DNA of 64,000 nucleotides from UKL13-2 sp031414695 (GTDB taxonomy: Bacteria; Pseudomonadota; Gammaproteobacteria; Burkholderiales; Usitatibacteraceae), in assembly GCA_031414695.1 (NCBI GenBank), contig JANNWG010000030.1:1-64000 (forward strand). The letters are read 5' to 3'. Below the pieces are notes generated by a model. It was not told the DNA's origin. It worked only from the letters and a program-made list of their open reading frames with translations, and did not search any database. The position numbers and the translations under genes are program-made. Below, in pieces: positions 42,464 to 52,094 of the stretch; position 1 is the first letter of the stretch; each line of letters starts with the position of its first letter.

Positions 42464-44524
42464 ATGCAAATGTTGCGTCGTGTATCGCTCTTTTTACTCA
42501 TCACTTTTGCTGGGCTCGCCGTTGCTGATGAAGGTATGTGGACGTTCGACAACCTGCCACGCGAACAAATGAAATCGAAGTACAGTTTTGGTGCAGAGCC
42601 TGCTTGGGTGGATCACGTCATGCGTGCCGCCGTTAATGTCGGAGGCTGTTCGGCGTCATTTGTTTCTGCGCAAGGTCTGGTGATGACCAATCACCATTGC
42701 ATCACCGGTTGCCTCCAACAGCTCTCTAGTGCCAAGAAAAACTACCTGCAGGATGGTTTTCTGGCGCGCAAAGCGGAAGACGAGTTGACGTGTCCCACTA
42801 CTGAGGTGAGCCGACTCGAGCAGATTACGGACGTCACCGCTGATGTGACTGCCGCCACTAAAGGGTTGAGTGGCGAGGCCTATAAAAATGCGCTGAATGG
42901 CGTCAACGCCAAAATCGCCGCCGCTTGTGTGGGCGACAAACGTGCGACCGTGCGTTGTACGGTCGTCAATTTGTATCAGGGAGGCCAGTACCACCTTTAT
43001 CGCTATGATCGTTATTCTGATGTGCGGCTAGTATGGGCACCGGAAGATGCGTCGCCGGGTTTTGGTGGCGACCCGGACAACTTCAACTTTCCACGCTTCG
43101 GCTTGGATGCGGCGATGCTACGTGCATACGAGAACGGCAAGCCCGCGGTGGTGAAACATTTTTTCCCCTTTAGCCCCAACGGCGCCAAGGCAGGGGAGTT
43201 GGTATTTACCGCCGGTAACCCGGGGCGCACAAATCGCCTACTGACGGTCGCTCAACTGGAGACGATTCGCGATATTCGCATGGTCGCTAACTTGCGTCGT
43301 GGTTACGAATTGCGTGGTGTCCTGACGCAGTACCGCAAACTTGGTGTCGAAGAAGCGCGTGTTGCACGCAACGATCTGAGCGGGCTGGAAAACGGACTGA
43401 AAGTATCTGCCGGCCAGCTTGCGGCGCTGCAATCGCCAGAGCTAATGGCGCGTAAACGTACTGAAGAGGCGCAGCTCAAAGCGTTCGCTGCCAAGAGTCC
43501 AAATTTCAAGGATACCGCCGGTGCTTGGGACGCCATCACAGCAGCGCAGACGGTCTATCGCGAAATTGAAAATGAGTACGAACAAATCGAAGCAGGGCGC
43601 GGATTCAACAGTCGTTACTTTGGGTTGGCTCGCAACATCTGGCGAGGCAACCAAGCGCGCACCAAGCCAGATGCCGAACGCTTACCCGAGTTTTCTTCGA
43701 CACGGATGCCGCAATTGGAAAGGCAGATCACGTCCCCCGCGCCGTTTTATCCCGAGTTTGAGAAGCTGAAGCTGGCGCACTCACTTGCAAAAATGCGCGA
43801 ACTACTTGGTACCGACGACCCGTTTGTCGTCAAGATACTCGGCAAGCAATCACCAGAGCAGGCGGCGAGTCGGCTGGTGGATGGCACCAAGCTGGCCGAC
43901 CCCGCGTACCGCAAAGCGCTTTGGGCGGGGGACCGTGCTGCGTTGGAAAAGGCCGATGACACCTTCATCCAACTGGTGCGCGATATAGATGGCGCAGCGC
44001 TGGCGGTACGTAAACGTTTTGACAACGAGGTGACTGCGGTTGAACAGAAGAATGCGGAGCTCATCGCAAAAGTCCGTTTCGCTATGTCGGGCTCAAAAAC
44101 ATATCCCGACGCAACCGGCACGCTGCGGTTAAGTTATGGTGTGGTTGAAGGCTGGACCGAGCGCGGAAAAACCATCGTGCCATTTACAGACTTTGCTGGC
44201 GCATTTAATCGGCACACAGGTGCCGCGCCCTACGCGTTGCCGGCATCGTGGTTAGCCAACAAAGAGAAAATTCAAGGTGCCACAACGCTGAACTTTGTCA
44301 CAACCAACGACATCATCGGTGGCAATTCGGGCAGCCCGATGATCAATCGCAAGGCGGAAATCGTCGGGCTCGCGTTTGACGGTAACAAACACACACACAG
44401 CGGCGCTTACTGGTTTGACCAGCAATTCAACCGCACCGTGGGTGTGACCAGCGAAGGTATTAAGGAAGCGTTAGAGAGTATCTACGGCGCGACAGAGTTG
44501 CTAGTAGAGCTTGGCGGAAAATAG
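42464..44524 (+). CDS. S46-family dipeptidyl peptidase (DPP7-like)
   Basis: A 686-aa secreted serine peptidase. A signal peptide (MQMLRRVSLFLLITFAGLAVA) precedes DEGMWTFDNLP, the canonical S46 mature start. The catalytic His lies in VMTNHHCITG near residue 76, Asp near residue 180-225, and Ser in GGNSGSPMIN near residue 621. The following LAFDGN has Gly where DPP11 has Arg, so hydrophobic-residue (DPP7-type) specificity is expected. S46 enzymes remove dipeptides from peptide N-termini in the periplasm. ATG 42464 has GAGG 5 nt upstream. It is monocistronic. Confidence 0.92.
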   Translation: MQMLRRVSLFLLITFAGLAVADEGMWTFDNLPREQMKSKYSFGAEPAWVDHVMRAAVNVGGCSASFVSAQGLVMTNHHCITGCLQQLSSAKKNYLQDGFLARKAEDELTCPTTEVSRLEQITDVTADVTAATKGLSGEAYKNALNGVNAKIAAACVGDKRATVRCTVVNLYQGGQYHLYRYDRYSDVRLVWAPEDASPGFGGDPDNFNFPRFGLDAAMLRAYENGKPAVVKHFFPFSPNGAKAGELVFTAGNPGRTNRLLTVAQLETIRDIRMVANLRRGYELRGVLTQYRKLGVEEARVARNDLSGLENGLKVSAGQLAALQSPELMARKRTEEAQLKAFAAKSPNFKDTAGAWDAITAAQTVYREIENEYEQIEAGRGFNSRYFGLARNIWRGNQARTKPDAERLPEFSSTRMPQLERQITSPAPFYPEFEKLKLAHSLAKMRELLGTDDPFVVKILGKQSPEQAASRLVDGTKLADPAYRKALWAGDRAALEKADDTFIQLVRDIDGAALAVRKRFDNEVTAVEQKNAELIAKVRFAMSGSKTYPDATGTLRLSYGVVEGWTERGKTIVPFTDFAGAFNRHTGAAPYALPASWLANKEKIQGATTLNFVTTNDIIGGNSGSPMINRKAEIVGLAFDGNKHTHSGAYWFDQQFNRTVGVTSEGIKEALESIYGATELLVELGGK

Positions 44525-44666
44525 TTTGATTTGAGGTGCATGTTCAGCTTCGATTATTTTGGCCGTAAAAAACACAAATATCGAGCCTGATCATATGCGC
44601 ACTAATTGGTCATATGCGTCCGAAAGTATTCACTGTGAACGTCAAAGACGTGTACCGCTACTAGCA

Positions 44667-44703
44667 ATCAATGAAAGCTATCGATACCATAGTATTAATT
44701 GAT
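44667..44703 (+). promoter_or_regulatory. OxyR-like operator upstream of ahpC
   Basis: The core CTAT-N7-ATAG (44678-44692) has the exact OxyR spacing. The outer quarter-sites at the predicted 7-base offsets are partial (ATCA and TGAT). It lies about 135 nt upstream of ahpC. OxyR is encoded in the same window at 22067. The rest of the 44525-44836 gap is AT-rich; a CGCTCC-type hairpin near 44787-44803 and a T run precede the ahpC start. Confidence 0.55.
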
Positions 44704-44836
44704 TAGCGCTATCATGTCGCGGGCTGTAAAATTCAATCTTAACTTTAATTAAGTTACAACACAGCAGTTATCTGCTCCGGATAATAGGAGCGATTTTGCT
44801 TTTTTTGCCGCTACCAACCTCACGAAAGTAACCAAA

Positions 44837-45400
44837 ATGTCTCTCATCAATACCCAAGTTAAACCGTTCAAAGTACAAGCGTTTCATCAAGGCAAGTTCG
44901 TCGAAGTGACAGAGAAGAATCTTCACGGCAAGTGGTCGGTCATGATTTTTATGCCAGCCGCTTTTACATTTAACTGCCCAACCGAAGTTGAAGATGCAGC
45001 GAAACACTACGCAGATTTCGAAAAGGCAGGCGCTGAGGTTTATATCGTCACGACCGATACACATTTTGCGCACAAGGTGTGGCATGAAACTTCCCCTGCC
45101 GTCGGCCAAGCAAAATTCCCGCTCATTGGCGACCCAACCCATCAGCTGACCCGCGCATTTGATGTGCATATCGATGAAGAAGGTTTGGCCTTGCGCGGCA
45201 CGTTTGTGATCAACGCAAACGGCATCATCAAGACCGCCGAAGTGCACGACAATGCCATCGCGCGTGATGTGTCCGAGACGCTCCGCAAGTTGCGCGCAGC
45301 ACAGTATGTTGAAAAGAACCCTGGCCAAGTTTGCCCAGCGAAGTGGAATGAAGGTGCCAAGACACTTACGCCGTCGCTCGACCTCGTCGGCAAGATCTAA
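44837..45400 (+). CDS. ahpC: Alkyl hydroperoxide reductase AhpC
   Basis: A 187-aa typical two-cysteine peroxiredoxin. The peroxidatic Cys lies in FTFNCPTEVED near residue 47 and the resolving Cys in GQVCPAKW near residue 166. The usual PADFTFVCPTE is here PAAFTFNCPTE, a mild change. It reduces hydrogen peroxide, organic peroxides and peroxynitrite with electrons from AhpF, whose gene follows. An OxyR-like site upstream supports peroxide induction. Confidence 0.96.
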   Translation: MSLINTQVKPFKVQAFHQGKFVEVTEKNLHGKWSVMIFMPAAFTFNCPTEVEDAAKHYADFEKAGAEVYIVTTDTHFAHKVWHETSPAVGQAKFPLIGDPTHQLTRAFDVHIDEEGLALRGTFVINANGIIKTAEVHDNAIARDVSETLRKLRAAQYVEKNPGQVCPAKWNEGAKTLTPSLDLVGKI

Positions 45401-45423
45401 TCTGAATCCAGAGTGGTAAGACC

Positions 45424-45465
45424 CGGCGCGTTGTTTGGGCAAATTTATACCTGAGCAGCGCGCCG
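45424..45465 (+). promoter_or_regulatory. Inverted repeat between ahpC and ahpF
   Basis: CGGCGCG (45424-45430) and CGCGCCG (45459-45465) can pair around a 28-base loop. There is no T run, so it is more likely an RNA-stability or partial-attenuation element giving more ahpC than ahpF message than a full terminator. No other promoter is visible in the gap. Confidence 0.4.
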
Positions 45466-45522
45466 CACTTAACACTTTGATATTTTCGCCAAAGCCACAT
45501 ACCGAACGATTTGGAGTACTAC

Positions 45523-47106
45523 ATGCTAGAGCAACAACTTAAAGACCAGCTACAAGCCTATATGGGCAAAATTCAGCGCCCAATCACGCTAACGGCTTCG
45601 CTCGATGCGAGCCCGGCGGCGCAAGAAATGCGTGAACTTTTGCAAGAAGTTACCTCGCTTTCTGACATGGTGAGCTTTAACGAAGCGGGTACGGACGCAC
45701 GTAAACCGAGCTTTGTGATTTCGCAAGCGGGCCATACGCACGGTGTGCGATTTGCCGCGATTCCGCTCGGCCATGAGTTCACCACGCTGGTGTTGGCGCT
45801 GTTGTGGACCGGTGGTCATCCGCCGAAGATAAGCCAGGAGATCATCGACCGTATTACATCGCTTGAAACCGAATGTGATTTTGAGGCGTATATCAGCCTT
45901 TCATGCCACAACTGCCCTGATGTCGCACAAGCATTGGCATTGATGGCAGCGCTAAACCCGCGCATCAAAGCAACAATCATTGACGGCGGGCTTTATCAGG
46001 GTGAAGTAGAAAGCCGCCAGGTAATGGCCGTGCCGAAGGTGTATTTGAACGGACAGGATTTTGGCTCCGGCCGTATGTTGATTGAAGAGATCATCGCCAA
46101 GCTGGATGTGAACAGCGAAGCGCGTGATGCCGCGGCGTTGTCTGCCAAAGCACCTTACGATGTGTTGATTGTCGGCGGCGGTCCTGCCGGTGCGGCAGCA
46201 GCAGTTTATGCAGCGCGCAAGGGAATACGTGTGGGGTTAGCGGCAGAGCGCTTTGGCGGTCAAACCAACGATACCTTAGGAATCGAAAATTATCCGTCGG
46301 TGATGGAAACCAATGGACCGCAGTTTGCCGCAGCGCTCGAAGCGCAGGTTAAGCACTACGAAGTCGATGTGATGAACCTGCAACGTGCAGAAAAGCTGGT
46401 GTCGGCTACCGACGCAAGCGGACTCATGCAGATACACATGGCTAACGGGGGACTGCTAAAGGCAAAGACCGTCATCCTCTCTACTGGTGCGCGCTGGCGC
46501 AATATCAACGTGCCGGGTGAAGAGCAGTACAAGAACAAAGGCGTTGCTTACTGCCCCCATTGCGATGGCCCGTTATTTAAAGGCAAGCATGTGGCGGTCA
46601 TCGGTGGTGGTAATTCTGGTGTCGAGGCGGCAATCGATTTGGCAGGTGTGGTTGGGCATGTCACTCTGTTTGAATTTGCCGATGCATTAAAAGCAGATGC
46701 CATCCTAGTGCGCAAACTGCAGAGTCTTCCTAACGCCACCATTCACACCAACGTGCAAACGACGGAAATTACCGGAGACGGCAGTCGCGTGAACGGGCTT
46801 AGCTACAAAGAGCGCGCCACCGGCGAAACCAAACACGTGGCTTTAGAAGGCGTGTTTGTGCAAATTGGCTTGGTGCCCAATACCGAATGGCTGAAGGGCG
46901 AGATCGAATTAAGCCGTTATGGTGAGATTGTGGTCGATGACAAGGGTGCAACCAATATGCCGGGCGTGTTTGCAGCTGGCGACTGTACCGTAACCCCGTT
47001 TAAGCAAATTGTGATTGCGTCAGGCGATGGTGCAAAAGCGGCATTGAGCGCGTTTGATCACCTTATTCGCTTACCAGTCGAAGAAACAGCGGAAGCAATG
47101 GCGTAA
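45523..47106 (+). CDS. ahpF: Alkyl hydroperoxide reductase subunit F
   Basis: A 527-aa flavoprotein disulfide reductase. The N-terminal tandem thioredoxin-fold domain has the CHNCPDV redox centre near residue 128. The FAD-binding domain has VGGGPAGAAAAVYAARKG near residue 214, a second CxxC in AYCPHCDGP near residue 343, the NADH-binding VIGGGNSGVEAAIDLAG, and AAGDCTVTPFKQ near the C-terminus. It passes electrons from NADH to AhpC. ATG 45523 has GGAG 6 nt upstream. It forms an operon with ahpC. Confidence 0.96.
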   Translation: MLEQQLKDQLQAYMGKIQRPITLTASLDASPAAQEMRELLQEVTSLSDMVSFNEAGTDARKPSFVISQAGHTHGVRFAAIPLGHEFTTLVLALLWTGGHPPKISQEIIDRITSLETECDFEAYISLSCHNCPDVAQALALMAALNPRIKATIIDGGLYQGEVESRQVMAVPKVYLNGQDFGSGRMLIEEIIAKLDVNSEARDAAALSAKAPYDVLIVGGGPAGAAAAVYAARKGIRVGLAAERFGGQTNDTLGIENYPSVMETNGPQFAAALEAQVKHYEVDVMNLQRAEKLVSATDASGLMQIHMANGGLLKAKTVILSTGARWRNINVPGEEQYKNKGVAYCPHCDGPLFKGKHVAVIGGGNSGVEAAIDLAGVVGHVTLFEFADALKADAILVRKLQSLPNATIHTNVQTTEITGDGSRVNGLSYKERATGETKHVALEGVFVQIGLVPNTEWLKGEIELSRYGEIVVDDKGATNMPGVFAAGDCTVTPFKQIVIASGDGAKAALSAFDHLIRLPVEETAEAMA

Positions 47107-47300
47107 TAGTAGGCGGGGCGAATTGTGGCGTCGATTATTTTTGCGCTGCAGCGTAAACAAGCGTGGCAGGCTTACTCAAATAGCCTGACGCAAACCGCTT
47201 TAACAGTTATCTAATGTTAGGTGGTCGCTGTCTGGCTAAATGATGCATAGTCCTATCGGCTTAAAATAATTTTTTAGCGCGACCTGGACGAACCTCATTC

Positions 47301-47957
47301 ATGAAAACATCACGTCAGCAAATCGTTAGCACCTTTGTCACTGGTGCCTTGGCTGCCTTGCCGCTCGTGGCTACCGCATTGATCGTCGTTTGGGCGGTGC
47401 GTTTTCTCTATTCCTACTTAGGGCCAGGTAGTTGGTTTGGTGACTTGATGCAGGTGTTCGGCTTCGGCATGGCGTCGGAATTGATGGCCTACTTGATTGG
47501 GCTTGCCGTGGTGGTGGTCGCGATATTCCTGCTTGGTGTGTTGGTGCGTTTTGGCTTGGCAAATTTTTTGGCCAATCTGTTAACGACGATCGTGCAGCGC
47601 ATTCCCGTGGTGCGCAATATCTATGAGGTGGTCAAGTCGCTAGTCGATTTATTCGCAAAGCGTGATCAGGAAAAGCTCAACTCGATGAGCCCCGTCTGGC
47701 TGCATTTTGGTGGCGGTGGAGGTGCGGCGGTGTTGGGCTTGCTGTCGACGCGTGAGCCGGTGCTCGTGGCGGGCAAGCCTTATTTCGCTGTCATCGTGCC
47801 AACCGCGCCAGTTCCGGTGGGTGGCGGTTTAATCTATGTGCCACAGGATTGGGTGACACCAGCGGACGTGGGTATGGATGGCCTCACCAGCATTTACGTC
47901 TCGATGGGGGTAACATCGAATCAACATATCGGCGCGCGCCCCCCCGAAAAACCCTGA
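47301..47957 (+). CDS. DUF502-family membrane protein
   Basis: A 218-aa protein with two membrane helices (about residues 11-38 and 60-82) followed by the conserved TTIVQRIPVVRNIYEVVKSLVDLF segment and a soluble part with the PTAPVPVGGGLIYVPQDWV motif, all characteristic of DUF502. The family is widespread in bacteria and plants (COV proteins), with no established biochemical role in bacteria. It appears monocistronic, 194 nt after ahpF, in a gap with no other feature that I recognise. Confidence 0.87.
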   Translation: MKTSRQQIVSTFVTGALAALPLVATALIVVWAVRFLYSYLGPGSWFGDLMQVFGFGMASELMAYLIGLAVVVVAIFLLGVLVRFGLANFLANLLTTIVQRIPVVRNIYEVVKSLVDLFAKRDQEKLNSMSPVWLHFGGGGGAAVLGLLSTREPVLVAGKPYFAVIVPTAPVPVGGGLIYVPQDWVTPADVGMDGLTSIYVSMGVTSNQHIGARPPEKP

Positions 47958-48291
47958 CGAATAGGAGCCCAGTATTTTGACCTCGACCGATTCACTATTA
48001 GAGGGCTCTACTTATGGGACTCGACATAGCGCAGATTCAAAGAGCAGATACTGTTGACTCTTTGGTTGTTGGTCGCAATGTAATCTGCAGCAATTCGTAT
48101 TGATCTTCCTGATCAGCAACGTCGCAAGTTAACAATTCAAAACAATTGCTTAAAAATAAAATCCTTATAATCCAAGCACTTAATAAATAATTTCTGGTTT
48201 GCCAGTAAAAAAGTAAACGATAACGGTAAACGCCGCGCGGGAGATCAGTTTGATTCGATGCAGTCGCGTGCAGCAGCAACTTGGGGGATGA
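47958..48291. other. Gap before the GGDEF-EAL gene
   Basis: No gene seen. A small inverted repeat CAAAGAG/CTCTTTG (48038-48064) is present; otherwise the sequence is AT-rich and may hold the promoter of the downstream gene. Confidence 0.4.
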
Positions 48292-50202
48292 ATGTTGCTT
48301 TATAACTTGTTGAGATTGCGTAGCAACGATACCCTCCTTTTAAAAGAACAGTACCGTAGCCTGACGCGGTTAATGCAAAGTATGTACGGCGTCATTTTTG
48401 GCGTGACATTGACGCTTGTGGTGACTTTTTACGAGAGTATGCCCGCGTGGATTGCCTTCCCGATGCCTGGTATGTTGACTGTTATTGTGGTCATCCGAAC
48501 TTGGCATTGGTTAGCAGCACGTCGGCGCGTCGATGTGATGACGAGCCATCAGCAACTTAGTGCGATTAAAAGCACCGCCTTCATGGGCGCCGGGATTTCC
48601 TTTGGGTTTGCCCTCATTGGCTTACTGCTGATGAATTACGGAAGTCCCGCGCAACAGGCGCTGGCGCTAATTATGATTTGGGCGGTAGCGGTAGTCTCGG
48701 CTTTTTGCCTACACTCCGTGCTGGTGGCCGCTTTCGGTGTCGTCCTAGCCGCTACGTTTCCGCTCAGTATCGCGTTCATGGTGAGTGAAAATCCAACAGT
48801 TGGTAAGCTTGTTCCAATTATTGTCATGATGACAGTGTTAATCATGTTTGTCCTGACGGAATTGCACAATAGCTTTGCGAAGCTTGTTCGCTCTAGTGAG
48901 AATGCTGCGCAAAGTGAAGCGCTGGCGGTACATGCGTCGCTTCACGACCCGCTAACAGGCTTACCCAATCGTACATTGCTTGCGACGCGACTAGAGGCGA
49001 TGATGGCTCGCAAGCGCGAGTCTGGCGGCGTATTTGCCGTGCACTGCATTGATCTTGATCGATTCAAGGAGGTCAACGAAACCTTTGGGCATGTGGCCGG
49101 TGACGAACTATTGCGACGTGTGTCGCAGCAGTTTGCCAACGCGTGCGAACCGTCTGACATCCTGGCACGTACAGGCGGCGATGAATTTATTCTAGTGCAA
49201 GAGGCAAAAGATGCAGATGCAGCAGAGGCATTAGCGTCACACTTGATCATCTTGATGGCGGCGCCGATTGCACTTGAATCGGGACGCGTTTTTGTGGGCT
49301 GCAGCATCGGCATTTTTCTCGTCAACGATATGGCAATCGAACCTTTGGAATGTGTGAGGCGCGCGGATCTTGCTCTATATGAGGCCAAACGCAGTGGTCG
49401 GCAGCGGCTGATGTTTTTTGATGCCACTATCGATGACGCGCAGCGTGACAAGCAATTGTTGCGAGATGAATTACGTGATGCACTATTGCATGAGGAGCTA
49501 ACCGTCGTTTACCAAGCACAGGTGTGCGAGCGACGCATCGTCGGTGTTGAGGCACTAATCCGCTGGTCTACGAGGGAGCGGGGTGCTATTTCACCTTCCA
49601 TATTCGTGCCTATCGCCGAAGAGAGCGGACTAATCGATGCGCTAGGGAATTTCGTCATGCGACGCGCCTTTCTGGACAGCCGAAAAATGAAGGGTTTGCG
49701 CATCAGCGTAAACATATCTGCTGCGCAAATACGTATGCGTGATTTTGTCGAAAAAGTGCGATTGATCGCGAATGAAACTGAAGTTGATCCGATGCTAGTT
49801 GAGCTTGAAATTACCGAGGGTCTGCTGTTAGGACAAGATCCAGAGATACGCCAAGCTCTTGACCAGCTGCGGTCGTTGGGCTTCAGAATTGTGCTTGATG
49901 ATTTTGGCACCGGCTACTCCAGTCTAGGTTATCTGCACCGCTACCCAATTGATAAAATTAAAATTGATCGCATGTTCGTGTTGAATATGGGTCCAGATGC
50001 AAAATATGATTCCGTGGTTAGCGCTATTGTTGGGATGGCGCGCGCGTTGAATATCGACGTCATTGCTGAAGGCGTAGAGACCGAAGCAGAGCATATGCGT
50101 TTATTAGCAGCAGGCTGCCGAGACTTTCAAGGATTTCTTTTCGGGAAACCGAAACCGCTAGAGGCGTTGCTTGAAGAGCTCAATTGTGCGCATTATGCAT
50201 GA
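48292..50202 (+). CDS. Membrane GGDEF-EAL cyclic-di-GMP protein
   Basis: A 636-aa protein. About six N-terminal membrane helices (residues 25-200) form a sensor-like module without an evident extracellular domain. The GGDEF domain has DPLTGLPNR near residue 221 and an intact RTGGDEF near 294. The EAL domain has GVEALIRW near 418, ELEITEG near 505, DDFGTGYSSLGYL near 537 and IAEGVETEAE near 590, so the phosphodiesterase residues look intact. It could make, degrade or only sense cyclic di-GMP, which governs motility and biofilm. It is monocistronic. The ATG follows GGGGGATGA, a good ribosome site. Confidence 0.92.
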   Translation: MLLYNLLRLRSNDTLLLKEQYRSLTRLMQSMYGVIFGVTLTLVVTFYESMPAWIAFPMPGMLTVIVVIRTWHWLAARRRVDVMTSHQQLSAIKSTAFMGAGISFGFALIGLLLMNYGSPAQQALALIMIWAVAVVSAFCLHSVLVAAFGVVLAATFPLSIAFMVSENPTVGKLVPIIVMMTVLIMFVLTELHNSFAKLVRSSENAAQSEALAVHASLHDPLTGLPNRTLLATRLEAMMARKRESGGVFAVHCIDLDRFKEVNETFGHVAGDELLRRVSQQFANACEPSDILARTGGDEFILVQEAKDADAAEALASHLIILMAAPIALESGRVFVGCSIGIFLVNDMAIEPLECVRRADLALYEAKRSGRQRLMFFDATIDDAQRDKQLLRDELRDALLHEELTVVYQAQVCERRIVGVEALIRWSTRERGAISPSIFVPIAEESGLIDALGNFVMRRAFLDSRKMKGLRISVNISAAQIRMRDFVEKVRLIANETEVDPMLVELEITEGLLLGQDPEIRQALDQLRSLGFRIVLDDFGTGYSSLGYLHRYPIDKIKIDRMFVLNMGPDAKYDSVVSAIVGMARALNIDVIAEGVETEAEHMRLLAAGCRDFQGFLFGKPKPLEALLEELNCAHYA

Positions 50203-50305
50203 GCAACAGTAACCATTCGTCACTTTGCGCATTCTCATACTTGGGCAGCAAGTGTTTTCGCGCAAACGCGACGCGCAAATGACGCCGCTAAGCTGTCTTT
50301 CGCGT

Positions 50306-50914
50306 TTATGTACTCAATACTTGCTCTTGCTGTCGTAGTCCCTCCATCACCATCAACGCCGCATAAGCATCGTTGGCCGCGTAAAGTTTTTGCGCACTGT
50401 TGAGGTTGGGCAGAGACCAATTAGTCGTGGTGACGCGTTTTGATTTGTGAAATTTTTGATTCAGCACGATCGCCACTGCGGCGCGAACACCAGCAGTGCG
50501 TGGGTAACCTTGTTTGCGAAAGACGGTATTTAAGTCAATGAGCGCGTTGACAGTAAGGCCTAGTTTTTTCTGTATTTGGGCGCGGTCAGATTCGAGGCCA
50601 AAGCCAATTTTTTGGACATGGCTTGATTGCAATATTTCAGTGAGATGACCAAGACAATCGGGATGATGTAGCTGAAAGATATATCCCGTAGTGTGAGTCG
50701 CAAATTGGACAATATGTGGCCCAGTGCTGACTTCACCTACCGCAAAGGTGGGCTTTGATTCGGTGTCAAATCCTACCATCGCTGCCTGACTAATGTCGTT
50801 TGTCGCGGCTGCAAACTCTTGCTTAGTAACAGGTACCACAATCGATTCCAGCGTCAGTCCCACAAATGGTTCTAGTAGGGCAGTTTCTAGCTTGGTTGGA
50901 TTAAGTTGTTTCAT
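50306..50914 (-). CDS. RNase D-like 3'-5' exonuclease domain protein
   Basis: A 202-aa protein with the DEDDy exonuclease motifs: MVGFDTESKP (Exo I) near residue 47, KIGFGLESDRAQI (Exo II) near residue 103, and LYAANDAYAALMV (Exo III with Tyr and Asp) near residue 181. It lacks the HRDC domains of RNase D, so it is a stand-alone 3'-5' exonuclease domain that could act on RNA or DNA. It is convergent with the GGDEF-EAL gene and 184 nt from the catalase-like gene terminator region. Confidence 0.86.
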   Translation of the reverse strand: MKQLNPTKLETALLEPFVGLTLESIVVPVTKQEFAAATNDISQAAMVGFDTESKPTFAVGEVSTGPHIVQFATHTTGYIFQLHHPDCLGHLTEILQSSHVQKIGFGLESDRAQIQKKLGLTVNALIDLNTVFRKQGYPRTAGVRAAVAIVLNQKFHKSKRVTTTNWSLPNLNSAQKLYAANDAYAALMVMEGLRQQEQVLST

Positions 50915-51032
50915 TATGTCGATGATATCGGCTTTGCAGCCCGAATCTGTTGGCAGTATAAATTTTTAAAAAATTGGTAAAAATTAGGTGGCCAGATTAT
51001 GTTCGTTGAATTTGTTACCTCGTACGAAAAGT

Positions 51033-51070
51033 GAAAAAACCCCGGCACCACATTGCGTGGCCCGGGGTTT
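51033..51070 (-). terminator. Terminator of the catalase-family gene
   Basis: On the minus strand AAACCCCGGG...CCGGGGTTTTTT forms a strong hairpin with an inner CCACGCAATGTGG stem and a T run (51034-51039), about 30 nt after the stop codon. Confidence 0.9.
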
Positions 51071-51098
51071 ATTACGTTTTAACGACGGTAAATCAGTT

Positions 51099-52094
51099 TT
51101 ATTGACTCAAGCGACGTCCCAACGAAACAGCGTACGAGCCCGGACGAGCGGCAAGCGTAGGATCAGCAGATGGGCCAACACCTTTTGGTAACACCAGCGG
51201 GTTGAAGGTTATTTTGTCGCACGCTCCGCCGGTATCGGCTACCACTTTGTCGATAACCAAACGGCCAGCGTTGACTACTTTTCGGTTCGCGGGTAGTGGT
51301 ACGGTTGGGTCGTTGGTGACATCACCCGCTTCGGCAAGCTGCACATTGAAATTGAACGCGATGCTGCCATTGGCTGCACGATTGCGTAATTCGTTGGCTA
51401 GGAATTCATCTGGTAATTGCTTCAGCTCATCTTCAGTAAGGCCTTGCGTGCCGCGTGCCGCCTCAAACATCCATTTGCCCATAACTTTCTTTTTAGCAGG
51501 TGTGGTGAATTCAAATGCGTTTGTGCCCCAATAATTTACCGTCGCATAGCTGGCGGGTACCGGTGACTTGGCAAGCCATTCGATTTGCGGCTTCGAATCT
51601 GGGTGGCTATCATTGAATGCTTTAACCTTAGCCGGGTCAGGGCGACCGGTGGCGGGATCTGGCTTACGCGCTTCCATAAACTTCACAAAGTTGGCTGGCG
51701 AATTAACAAAAAATACGGGTGCGGAAATGTTCGAGGTTTCCCAAGTTTCACCACCTGGACCGTTGAATTTCAAGGCGAGACCACGAACAGTTTTGCCTTT
51801 GTCCGGCGCTTTTGGATTACCACCACCAACTGAGAAGCGCGCGATAACAGGAATTTCACTGCCGCTAAAAATTGCTGAATTAGTCAAGCCGCGGCCATCC
51901 GCGGTACCAACAAAAAATCCGCTGGCGCATACGCCTTTGGCACCAGAGCGCCGTGCGGCATGCTTGCCAAAAACACCTTCGAGCGCGTCAACGAGTTGGC
52001 CGGGACCTGGCGTTTGTGCAGAAACCTGCGGCACAAAACTGGCAGTAGTGGCACCGAGCACAAGGCTGGCGAGAACGATGCTTGCTTGATTCAT
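51099..52094 (-). CDS. Secreted catalase-family protein (SrpA-like)
   Basis: A 331-aa protein with a signal peptide (cleavage near ASFVPQVSA-QT) and a minimal catalase fold: VPVIARFSVGGG-like segment (IPVIARFSVGGGNPKAP), KTVRGLALKFNGPGG, and SAPVFFVNSPANFVKFM. In related periplasmic catalase-like peroxidases the distal His is in a HAKG motif; here the aligned stretch reads RRSGAKGVCASG, with Gly at that place, so activity is doubtful unless KHAARR supplies the His. The heme Tyr could not be assigned with confidence. AGGAGCT precedes the ATG. Confidence 0.82.
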   Translation of the reverse strand: MNQASIVLASLVLGATTASFVPQVSAQTPGPGQLVDALEGVFGKHAARRSGAKGVCASGFFVGTADGRGLTNSAIFSGSEIPVIARFSVGGGNPKAPDKGKTVRGLALKFNGPGGETWETSNISAPVFFVNSPANFVKFMEARKPDPATGRPDPAKVKAFNDSHPDSKPQIEWLAKSPVPASYATVNYWGTNAFEFTTPAKKKVMGKWMFEAARGTQGLTEDELKQLPDEFLANELRNRAANGSIAFNFNVQLAEAGDVTNDPTVPLPANRKVVNAGRLVIDKVVADTGGACDKITFNPLVLPKGVGPSADPTLAARPGSYAVSLGRRLSQ

